From positions 1-5,104 of the forward strand of contig DAOWMX010000178.1 in the NCBI GenBank assembly GCA_030642885.1: a stretch of DNA of 5,104 nucleotides, read 5' to 3'. This DNA comes from Anaerolineales bacterium. Its GTDB lineage: Bacteria > Chloroflexota > Anaerolineae > Anaerolineales > E44-bin32. Under the pieces are notes generated by a model that saw only the letters and a program-made list of their open reading frames with translations, was not told the DNA's origin and searched no databases. This document shows positions 1 to 5,104 of the stretch, piece after piece. The position numbers and the translations under genes are program-made. The first letter of the stretch is position 1; every line of letters starts with the position of its first letter.

Positions 1-20
1 AACCGCCCGCTAGAGCGGTT
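1..20 (-). terminator. possible terminator hairpin at the permease 3' end
   Basis: AACCGC (1-6) and GCGGTT (15-20) are a perfect 6-bp inverted repeat with an 8-nt loop that contains the permease stop codon TAG (10-12, read on the minus strand). The last sense codons therefore lie in the 5' arm. Any U-tract would lie beyond the window edge, so intrinsic termination cannot be confirmed. Confidence 0.35.
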
Positions 21-2322
21 TCGGGTGGGTTGGCTCGATTAAAGCCTTGCGGACAAAAGAGTGAATCGGTGAACTGCGCCGCTTAACCATCATAACGGTT
101 ACTTCGGCGCCGCGAGCCACCCGTTCGGGTAATGTGCCCACGAGGAAGTTTGTGAACACCGGCTCTTCCGTTGCGCCGATCACGATCAAGTCATAATCCT
201 TGGCTGATGATAGGATTGACTCCACCGGATCGTCACCCTCGACATACATCGTCTCAATCGGCACACCATCAACACCGTGGATGCTCTCGGCGACGGCTCG
301 TTCTGCGCGGATTCGACCGACTTCATCAACATCTGGGGGCAGGACGTGGAGGACGGTCACCGTCGCAGGTTCAGGCTTCTCAGCGCTAGCCATGTTAACC
401 GCAATGCGAACCGCCCGACGCGAATTGCGCCCACCCGTGACGGGAACAATGACACGTTTCAAAGGACGCCACCGCCTGTGGCGCACAACAATGACGTCGG
501 TCGGTGGATTGTCAACAATTGGATCGGCGACGGACCCAAACAGCTTCCCTGAAGATTTCGTGAATCCCGGCCAACCCAGCACGATGAGATCTGACGCATT
601 CTCAATCGCCGTCTGACGGATCGCATGGGACACATTTCGCCCTAGGCGGATGATCGTATGTACTGGAACATCATTCTTCTTTGATTGCCGGATGACGTCG
701 TCAAGATACTGGCGACCATCTCTGAGAAACAACCTGCCCTCGGATAGGTTAAGTTGGACGGGAACCTGCACCACATGCAGAGCTAAGACTTCCCCGCCCT
801 TATTACAGGCCAGCAGCGCTCCAATCTTACCCAGGATGCGAGCCTGCTCTCGATCAGCGACAGGGATGAGGACGGAGTAATCCCGGCTTACCAACACCTC
901 TTCCAACAGAATCTCTTTGGGTTTCTCCATCTCCTCGATCCGGGAGAAATAAAAGGCGTATGCAAGAAGCCCGATGGCAATCCAGACCACGGCGAAAACC
1001 CAGGCGATCGGGCTGAAGCGGAAGACATTTACCGCCAGGAAGACATTTGAGATTATTGCCAGAACCGGAATGATCGGGAATAGTGGAACACGAAAACCGC
1101 GCTCAAGTTCCGGGCTTTGTAAACGCAGGAAAAGCACCGCGAAGTTCACTAGCATGAACAGCAGCAGGAACATTATGCTGGCTGATGCAGCGACGTCCTC
1201 GATGGGAAGTGTCCACGCCATGAGCGTCATCAACACTCCCGTCGCTACAACCGCCAAATACGGCGTGTGACGCTTAGGATGGATCCGAGCAAAAAATTCT
1301 GGAAGGTTGTGGTCCCTCCCCATGGCAAAAGAGACTCGAGAGGAGGCATAGGTCGTTGCGTTTAGCGCCGATGTTGTGGAAGCGAGTCCGCTCAGCAACA
1401 GGATCAGCCCACCAATACCCCATGGGAAGACCTGTTGCGCTACTTCAATAATCGCGATTTCCCCCTTATCGCCCAGGTACTCATATGCAGCAAGGTCTCC
1501 TGGCGGGGTGATCGCACCGACCGCCACGATACCCACCAGGATATAAACCACAACTGCTACGGATATTGAGATAAAAATCGCTTTCGGGATATTTCGAATC
1601 GGGTCGAGAACTTCTTCACCCGATTGAGCGATGATCTCATAACCTTCAAAGGCGATAAACGTGAAACCCATAGCGATGAAAACACCAACAAGTCCGTTTG
1701 GTAAGAATCCCGTAGTAAAGCGGCTTTGCCAGCCATCCACGCGCGACATCGCGAGTGCGCCGAAGATGACCAATAGCCCGAGGATGACAATCTTGATCAG
1801 TGTAAGTGCATTACCAATGCTCGCTGTCTCAGAAGAACCCATGTAATTAATGATGGTGAATGTGAGGATGATGAGCGTCATAAATAAAAACGAAACCTGA
1901 CTGACTGTCAGACCAAAAGTCGGTATCCCGGCAACATGGATCAATTCAGCGGCAAAGCGACCGAATGCCAGTGCGTACAAGCTCCCGGCCACAGCTTGCG
2001 CAAACCAGCTCATCCACCCGGAGATAAAACCAAGAGTACCGCCGAGGGCTTCCTTGATCCACTGGTATCCACCCCCCGCGCCTGGAAGAGCTGAGCCTAG
2101 TTCCGCGTAGGCCATTGCCGTGAGAGAGGTGACCAACCCGTTGAGAAAAAATGCCAGAATCAAAGCAGGACCGGCGATCCCCGCAGCGATGCCGGTGAGG
2201 ACAAATATCCCCGCGCCGATCATGCCGCCGATCCCGATCATCGTTACGGTAAATAAGCTGAGTTCACGACTGAGCGTGACTTCGCCGGAGTCAGATGACT
2301 CTATGGGTGTCGTCTCCGCCAT
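10..2322 (-). CDS. APC-family amino acid permease fused to two universal stress protein domains
   Basis: This is a 770-residue inner-membrane transporter with a cytoplasmic regulatory tail. Residues about 20-460 form a full APC permease core with about 12 hydrophobic segments. Visible hallmarks are the glycine-rich TM1 motif GIGGMIGAGIFVLTG (30-44), the TM6 stretch FIAFEGYEII (222-231), the following loop DPIRNIPKAI (240-249) and the TM8-loop signature SSRVSFAMGRD (327-337). These resemble the cationic amino acid / PotE-like permeases, so amino acid or polyamine uptake or exchange is likely; the exact substrate cannot be read. Residues about 478-615 and 621-747 are two USP (UspA) domains. The first keeps the nucleotide motif G-2x-G-9x-G-S (583-597); in the second the middle glycine is Glu719 (716-730). 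The ATG at 2322 is preceded by AAGGA 11 nt upstream, and the acidic-polar N-terminus before TM1 is usual for the family. It is divergent from the plus-strand genes. Fold assignment is firm; regulation of transport by ATP or AMP is inference. Confidence 0.95.
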   Translation of the reverse strand: MAETTPIESSDSGEVTLSRELSLFTVTMIGIGGMIGAGIFVLTGIAAGIAGPALILAFFLNGLVTSLTAMAYAELGSALPGAGGGYQWIKEALGGTLGFISGWMSWFAQAVAGSLYALAFGRFAAELIHVAGIPTFGLTVSQVSFLFMTLIILTFTIINYMGSSETASIGNALTLIKIVILGLLVIFGALAMSRVDGWQSRFTTGFLPNGLVGVFIAMGFTFIAFEGYEIIAQSGEEVLDPIRNIPKAIFISISVAVVVYILVGIVAVGAITPPGDLAAYEYLGDKGEIAIIEVAQQVFPWGIGGLILLLSGLASTTSALNATTYASSRVSFAMGRDHNLPEFFARIHPKRHTPYLAVVATGVLMTLMAWTLPIEDVAASASIMFLLLFMLVNFAVLFLRLQSPELERGFRVPLFPIIPVLAIISNVFLAVNVFRFSPIAWVFAVVWIAIGLLAYAFYFSRIEEMEKPKEILLEEVLVSRDYSVLIPVADREQARILGKIGALLACNKGGEVLALHVVQVPVQLNLSEGRLFLRDGRQYLDDVIRQSKKNDVPVHTIIRLGRNVSHAIRQTAIENASDLIVLGWPGFTKSSGKLFGSVADPIVDNPPTDVIVVRHRRWRPLKRVIVPVTGGRNSRRAVRIAVNMASAEKPEPATVTVLHVLPPDVDEVGRIRAERAVAESIHGVDGVPIETMYVEGDDPVESILSSAKDYDLIVIGATEEPVFTNFLVGTLPERVARGAEVTVMMVKRRSSPIHSFVRKALIEPTHPKPL

Positions 2323-2333
2323 ATACAGGTCAA

Positions 2334-2346
2334 TCCTTAATAAGGA
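2334..2346. promoter_or_regulatory. 13-bp palindrome covering the permease Shine-Dalgarno
   Basis: TCCTTA (2334-2339), one central A, then TAAGGA (2341-2346) form a perfect 6-bp inverted repeat. On the minus strand the arm nearer the gene supplies AAGGA, which is 11 nt from the permease ATG and is the only good ribosome binding site there. The palindrome could be a repressor site or simply a chance repeat. With a 1-nt spacer it is a better DNA operator shape than an RNA hairpin. No clear -35/-10 pair for the permease was found in 2347-2420. Confidence 0.35.
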
Positions 2347-2451
2347 ATTCGCATAAGTTTACCCCGATTCATTAGTTTAGTGAGAGAATCCGCACATTAA
2401 ATATTCCTGACACACATGGACCGTTTGGATACCTTCCAGTGGTGCTTGTTG

Positions 2452-2457
2452 TATACT
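2452..2457 (+). promoter_or_regulatory. possible -10 box (TATACT) upstream of the glycosyltransferase gene
   Basis: TATACT matches the sigma-70 -10 consensus at five of six positions and lies about 45 nt before the ATG at 2503. There is no convincing -35 hexamer at 16-18 bp and no TGn extension, so this is weak. If it is used, transcription would begin near 2464, downstream of the in-frame ATG at 2416, which would exclude that start. Confidence 0.25.
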
Positions 2458-2502
2458 CCCACAATCATCGGGGGTTATGAGCAGAAAGTAAAGACGCCAA
2501 AT

Positions 2503-3825
2503 ATGTTATCGTCATCGCGCATGAAAAAGAACGGATTTCAGACTCTACTTATCCTAACACTGGGGTTATGGTCAATCGCCAGCCTTCTGCGCATCATTCA
2601 ATTTACCTTCTCCCCCGCCGGCGCGAATGACCTCTACGTCTATTGGTACGCCGGCCACTTCGTGCGCGAAGGCCAAGATCCGTACGCCGCATTTCTCACA
2701 GACCAGAAACCATCATTGCCAATACAATATCTCGACAAAACGGTTACGGATCTTCGCGATGTGGTGGTTCCAGGTTGGGTTCCCGCACCTGCGCTCACTT
2801 TCCCATTGATTGCAATTCTCTCGTTTTTTTCCTTTCTATCCTGGCCCCTCGCTAAACTGGTGTGGTTGGGGTTCAATCTGATCTTTATCTTCATGATTCC
2901 ACTGCTCATCTTACGTATCTTCGCTCCCGAAGAGCGATGGGATAGATGGATAACGGCGGTCTTCGTTCTGGTTTTCGTCGGACTAACTTCCACTCGCTAT
3001 GCCGGCAGCAGCGGGCAAGTGACCTTTCTAGTGCTTCTCCTCGCACTCGGCTCGATACATTTTTCAAAGAGCCGCCCTTACACAGCCGGCATCCTTCTCG
3101 GCATCGCGCTCTCAAAGTACTCCCTATCTATCGGCTTTTTCCTTTACCTGCTCCTCTTTGAGCGAAACTACAGGACCACGCTTACAGCTCTCGCAGTTCA
3201 AACCTTGGGACTTTTGGGTTTATCAATAATGAGTGGAACCGGGATAGTTGAAATCGTGCGCGGGTACATCTTCATGCTCGTTCACCACTCACAACTGGAA
3301 GGGATCCACCTTGCCTCCCTCTTTCCATCACAACCGTGGGAATTACATATCGCCATCCTTCTCACCCTGGTTGTCTGTATTCCCCTCCTGCTTTGGTACA
3401 AACGAAACAAAGAGCAGATTATCAACAAGCGACTTTCCCCAACTCACCGCCAACATCTTCTTACCGTACTCTCTTTATGGGCGCTTCTTGTAGCTTATCA
3501 TCGCGCCTATGACGTTGTACTATACATCCTCTTCATCTCGATCGGTCTCCAATTGGTTCGATCACCGGAAATCTGGAGCCTCACCATGCGGAACCGAAAT
3601 ATTCTGCTCGTCTTCGTGGCTATCACAACCTTTTTCTTCATGCTCCCAGCTGGTAGTATTATCAGCGACCTCCTTCCTGGAGATATCGGCCGCACCTGGA
3701 TCCTCTTTTTAGTCCGCATGACCACGCTCATCTTGAGTGCTGCGCTGGCAATCACGCTATTCCTTCTGTTCCGACTTAGAAAAAACCATACGCTGGTCAA
3801 TAAAACAGCGGGGGAGAACCTTTAG
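2503..3825 (+). CDS. GT87/DUF2029-like membrane glycosyltransferase
   Basis: This is a predicted integral membrane protein of 440 residues with about 9-11 hydrophobic segments, and probably a GT-C fold enzyme that transfers a sugar from a polyprenyl-phosphate donor on the outer face of the membrane. Family features seen are the first-loop motif NDLYVYWYAGHFVREG (residues 42-57) followed by QDPY (58-61), SGQVTFL (170-176), AGILLGIALSKYSLSIGF (195-212) and YHRAYDVVLYI (332-342). In the related mycobacterial mannosyltransferase PimE an early-loop Asp is catalytic; Asp43 is the likely equivalent. The start is uncertain: the frame is open from an ATG at 2416, but the 29 extra residues look non-coding and lack a ribosome binding site. 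The ATGs at 2503 and 2521 precede a normal basic N-terminus (MKKNG) and TM1, and neither has a strong Shine-Dalgarno. The sugar and acceptor are unknown. The methyltransferase-like gene follows 67 bp downstream on the same strand. Confidence 0.8.
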   Translation: MLSSSRMKKNGFQTLLILTLGLWSIASLLRIIQFTFSPAGANDLYVYWYAGHFVREGQDPYAAFLTDQKPSLPIQYLDKTVTDLRDVVVPGWVPAPALTFPLIAILSFFSFLSWPLAKLVWLGFNLIFIFMIPLLILRIFAPEERWDRWITAVFVLVFVGLTSTRYAGSSGQVTFLVLLLALGSIHFSKSRPYTAGILLGIALSKYSLSIGFFLYLLLFERNYRTTLTALAVQTLGLLGLSIMSGTGIVEIVRGYIFMLVHHSQLEGIHLASLFPSQPWELHIAILLTLVVCIPLLLWYKRNKEQIINKRLSPTHRQHLLTVLSLWALLVAYHRAYDVVLYILFISIGLQLVRSPEIWSLTMRNRNILLVFVAITTFFFMLPAGSIISDLLPGDIGRTWILFLVRMTTLILSAALAITLFLLFRLRKNHTLVNKTAGENL

Positions 3826-3881
3826 AGCACCATCGCTTTTGCTGGATCGGTAAATGTTTCATTGACACTGACTTTATTATT

Positions 3882-3888
3882 GGGAGGT
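3882..3888 (+). promoter_or_regulatory. strong Shine-Dalgarno (GGGAGGT) of the methyltransferase-like gene
   Basis: GGGAGGT lies 4 nt before the ATG at 3893 and fixes that start. It is the best ribosome binding site in the window. The gene upstream has none comparable, so the second gene of the pair may be translated more efficiently. Confidence 0.75.
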
Positions 3889-3892
3889 AGTT

Positions 3893-4573
3893 ATGAAATT
3901 CTTTGAAAGACAATTGGAACATCTCACCTCGCTTATCGTACTGGTATTCGGAGTCTACTGGGCAAGCAGAGCTGAAGACGTCCTGTCTGGCAGCCTATAC
4001 GGGTTGGATACAGCCTTCTGGTTTTGGTTGGCGATCGCCATCCCTATCACTCACCAGGTCTTCGTTTGGATAACCTGGCGTGCAGAACTGCATTATTCGA
4101 CAATCACACGCACCTTCGGCAAGCGTGGGTTCATCTATTATTCGGTTGTTTTTATGATCCTTCTCGTCGCACGCCCCATCTCTATTACTTTTCTTTCCAT
4201 CTCGAATCAGGGCAGTTTACAGATAGACCCGAGAGTCCTGTATATAATTGCCCTGGTGCTGCTCGTTCCGATCCTCTACTCGTTCTACAGTTTGGTGAAG
4301 TATTTTAGCGGGAAGCGGGCTTTGGGGATCGATCACTTTGATTCCGGCTACCGTGGAAAACCACTCGTACGAAAAGGCATCTTCAAGTACGTGAATAACT
4401 CGATGTACGTCTTCGGTCTCCTCATTCTCTGGCTTCCTGGCCTTCTACTGGCATCTAAGGCAGCCTTGTTAGCTGCGCTCTTTAGCCATATCTATATCTG
4501 GGTGCATTATTTTACTGTTGAGCTGCCCGATATGAGGGTTATCTATGGAAGCAAACCTGATGGATCTTCATGA
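3893..4573 (+). CDS. membrane protein with phospholipid/isoprenylcysteine methyltransferase-like C-terminus
   Basis: This is a 226-residue integral membrane protein with about five or six hydrophobic segments (roughly 11-24, 42-61, 80-101, 115-136 and 170-208). The C-terminal part follows the layout of the PEMT/ICMT families of S-adenosylmethionine-dependent membrane methyltransferases: a KGIFKYVNNSMYVFG stretch (161-175), a hydrophobic hairpin with a LPG turn (181-183), then HYFTVELPDMRVIYG (205-219). In the families the corresponding blocks are YxRHPxYxG and a C-terminal acidic pair followed by a yG-type ending. Here the RHP position reads NNS and only one acidic residue (Glu210) sits at the end of the last helix, so substrate or even activity may differ. 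The ATG is set by GGGAGG 5 nt upstream. The gene sits 67 bp behind the glycosyltransferase-like gene with no convincing promoter between them, so co-transcription is plausible. Methylation of a lipid head group or prenyl-type lipid is inference. Confidence 0.7.
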   Translation: MKFFERQLEHLTSLIVLVFGVYWASRAEDVLSGSLYGLDTAFWFWLAIAIPITHQVFVWITWRAELHYSTITRTFGKRGFIYYSVVFMILLVARPISITFLSISNQGSLQIDPRVLYIIALVLLVPILYSFYSLVKYFSGKRALGIDHFDSGYRGKPLVRKGIFKYVNNSMYVFGLLILWLPGLLLASKAALLAALFSHIYIWVHYFTVELPDMRVIYGSKPDGSS

Positions 4574-4584
4574 CACCGCTTTGA

Positions 4585-4597
4585 ACCCCGAAGGGGT
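4585..4597 (+). terminator. short GC hairpin after the methyltransferase-like gene
   Basis: ACCCC (4585-4589), GAA loop and GGGGT (4593-4597) form a perfect 5-bp stem beginning 12 nt after the stop codon. The following bases (ACCTTTACT) give only a poor T-tract, so this is a weak intrinsic terminator candidate. It is the only hairpin between the last gene and the repeat cluster. Confidence 0.35.
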
Positions 4598-4646
4598 ACC
4601 TTTACTAAGCAAAGCCGAATGAAACTAGCTTGAAGGGTTCCCTATT

Positions 4647-4743
4647 AATGTCATTCTGAGGCACGAAGTGCCGAAGAATCTCGTTCTTGGAAAGCAGAAC
4701 CCTCCAGGTAAAAGAACGATATGCTTCACGGAGTTTAGCCTGC
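4647..4743. repeat. palindromic repeat unit 1
   Basis: The unit opens with AATGTCATTCTGAGG (4647-4661), identical to unit 2. A small hairpin follows, GGCAC-GAA-GTGCC (4660-4672). The main stem is GAAGAATCTCGTTC (4673-4686) paired with GAACGATATGCTTC (4714-4727), 12 of 14 positions, enclosing a 27-nt loop. The right outer arm ends in GAGTTTAGCCTGC (4731-4743), shared exactly with unit 3 and diverged from unit 2. The GC-rich block begins at this end. Confidence 0.8.
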
Positions 4744-4847
4744 GAAGTCCCCCGTTCCGCTCTGCGCCCCTCGCGGAGCATCCAGTAGGGGCGAAGCGAA
4801 GCGGAGAGGGGTTTGGGGGGCGAAGTCCCCGACCAAAGGGAGTGGGG
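4742..4847. repeat. GC-rich block with internal inverted and direct repeats
   Basis: GCGAAGTCCCC occurs at 4742-4752 and again at 4820-4830. Between them CGCCCCT (4765-4771) pairs with AGGGGCG (4787-4793), and an outer CCGCT (4757-4761) pairs with AGCGG (4800-4804), giving an imperfect hairpin. G runs at 4807-4811 and 4815-4820 follow. Composition is clearly more GC-rich than the flanking units, and no coding signal is seen. It looks like a second repeat family placed between two hairpin units. Confidence 0.6.
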
Positions 4848-4886
4848 AGCGCAGCCGAATGGGATCGCAATGATAGGGTCCTGGCC

Positions 4887-5008
4887 AATGTCATTCTGAG
4901 GAGTCCTTCGACAGGCTCAGGATGAACTCCGCGACGAAGAATCTCGTTCCAGGCAAGATGAACCCTTCTATTCGAAGAACGAGATGCTTCACTTCGTTCA
5001 GCATGACA
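4887..5008. repeat. palindromic repeat unit 2, with a nested repeat in its left arm
   Basis: The unit opens with the same 15 bp as unit 1 (4887-4901). The main stem GAAGAATCTCGTTC (4936-4949) pairs with GAACGAGATGCTTC (4977-4990) at 13 of 14 positions around a 27-nt loop. The ends also match, TGTCAT (4889-4894) with ATGACA (5003-5008). The left arm carries an extra segment at about 4904-4927, CCTTCGACAGGCTCAGGATG and neighbours. This is itself a common interspersed repeat motif and it folds with GGAGTCCT (4900-4907) against AGGA (4919-4922) and ACTCC (4926-4930). Confidence 0.8.
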
Positions 5009-5024
5009 TATACTTGTCCCTCTC

Positions 5025-5104
5025 GGATATTCGGAAGCGAAACGACGAAGGATCTCAATATCCACGCAAGAAAAGATGAGATTGCTTCGCTGAGTTTAGC
5101 CTGC
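5025..5104. repeat. partial, diverged repeat unit 3 at the window edge
   Basis: GAAGGATCTCA (5047-5057) pairs with TGAGATTGCTTC (5077-5088) with one bulge and one G-T, around a 19-nt loop. The right arm ends in GAGTTTAGCCTGC (5092-5104), the same 13 bp as unit 1 at 4731-4743. A further inverted repeat, GGATATT (5025-5031) with AATATCC (5057-5063), overlaps the stem. The typical left end TGTCATTCTGAGG is missing, so the unit is 5'-truncated or strongly diverged, and its right side is cut by the window. Confidence 0.6.

Larger units (their letters stand above)
4608..5104. repeat. cluster of short interspersed palindromic repeats (non-coding)
   Basis: The roughly 500 bp after the last gene hold no credible gene. 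They consist of two complete hairpin units (4647-4743 and 4887-5008), a partial third unit running off the window, and a GC-rich block (4742-4847). Open frames here, including 146 codons on the minus strand, translate to low-complexity strings such as HAERSEAS and HPEPVEG. These are familiar as spurious products of intergenic repeats, and they have no independent coding signs. No transposase is present, so if the units are mobile they are non-autonomous. Confidence 0.85.

Noticed and set aside
200..1270. Several plus-strand open frames of 60-140 codons opposite the permease gene
   Set aside because: The permease frame has continuous domain matches over this whole interval, and the antisense translations show no recognisable protein features.
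2477..2491. Mini open frame ATG AGC AGA AAG TAA as a leader peptide
   Set aside because: Four codons with no attenuator-like hairpins after it; too little to distinguish from chance.
2640..3800. Minus-strand and alternative-frame open frames across the glycosyltransferase gene
   Set aside because: They are shadows of a convincing membrane-protein frame, rich in Arg and Ser as expected for out-of-frame reading.
3862..3867. TTGACA as a -35 box for the methyltransferase-like gene
   Set aside because: The only A/T-rich hexamer nearby (TATTAT, 3875-3880) is 7 bp away, far too close, and at 17 bp there is only AGGTAG.
4668..4925. 85-codon open frame on the plus strand in the repeat cluster
   Set aside because: It crosses the unit 1 stem-loop, the GC-rich block and the start of unit 2; its openness reflects repeat composition and not coding.
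4625..5065. 146-codon open frame on the minus strand
   Set aside because: It lies wholly within interspersed repeats; its translation contains HAERSEAS and HPEPVEG strings typical of spurious products of repeat DNA, and no ribosome binding site or domain is visible.
4647..5104. CRISPR array
   Set aside because: The repeats are only partly shared, have internal palindromes with varying lengths, and lack regular spacers of unique sequence.

Overview
The window looks like bacterial chromosome of roughly 50-55% GC with three intact protein genes and a cluster of short interspersed repeats. I see no rRNA, tRNA, CRISPR array, transposase or phage gene. The repeats at the right end belong to the style of intergenic element whose six-frame translations read 'HAERSEAS' and 'HPEPVEG'. 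From memory these are abundant in environmental Chloroflexota (Anaerolineae) and some other phyla, so an Anaerolineae-like origin is a reasonable but unproven guess.

Layout. Positions 1-20 hold a possible terminator hairpin overlapping the 3' end of the first gene. Positions 10-2322 (minus strand) encode a 770-residue fusion of an APC-superfamily amino acid permease with two C-terminal universal stress protein (USP) domains. Positions 2323-2502 are a divergent intergenic region with a 13-bp palindrome next to the permease ribosome binding site and a lone TATACT box on the other side. Positions 2503-3825 (plus) encode a multi-pass membrane protein resembling the GT87 (DUF2029) polyprenyl-phosphate-sugar glycosyltransferases. 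After 67 bp, 3893-4573 (plus) encodes a membrane protein with a C-terminal half like phospholipid / isoprenylcysteine methyltransferases. A small GC hairpin follows. Positions about 4608-5104 are non-coding repeat DNA: two complete hairpin units, one partial unit and a GC-rich block.

How the genes may work together. The permease-USP protein is probably a self-contained transporter with a cytoplasmic nucleotide-sensing tail, transcribed away from the other two genes. The glycosyltransferase and methyltransferase lie on the same strand at close spacing and are both predicted integral membrane, lipid-linked enzymes. They may be co-transcribed and take part in modifying a membrane lipid or envelope glycan, but no substrate can be read from the sequence.

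The most distinctive feature is the repeat cluster. Its units share a 14-bp stem and a loop of exactly 27 nt, while the hairpin near the left end differs completely in sequence between units yet stays self-complementary. This suggests selection on, or mobility through, secondary structure. I do not find strong evidence for a new multi-gene system here.
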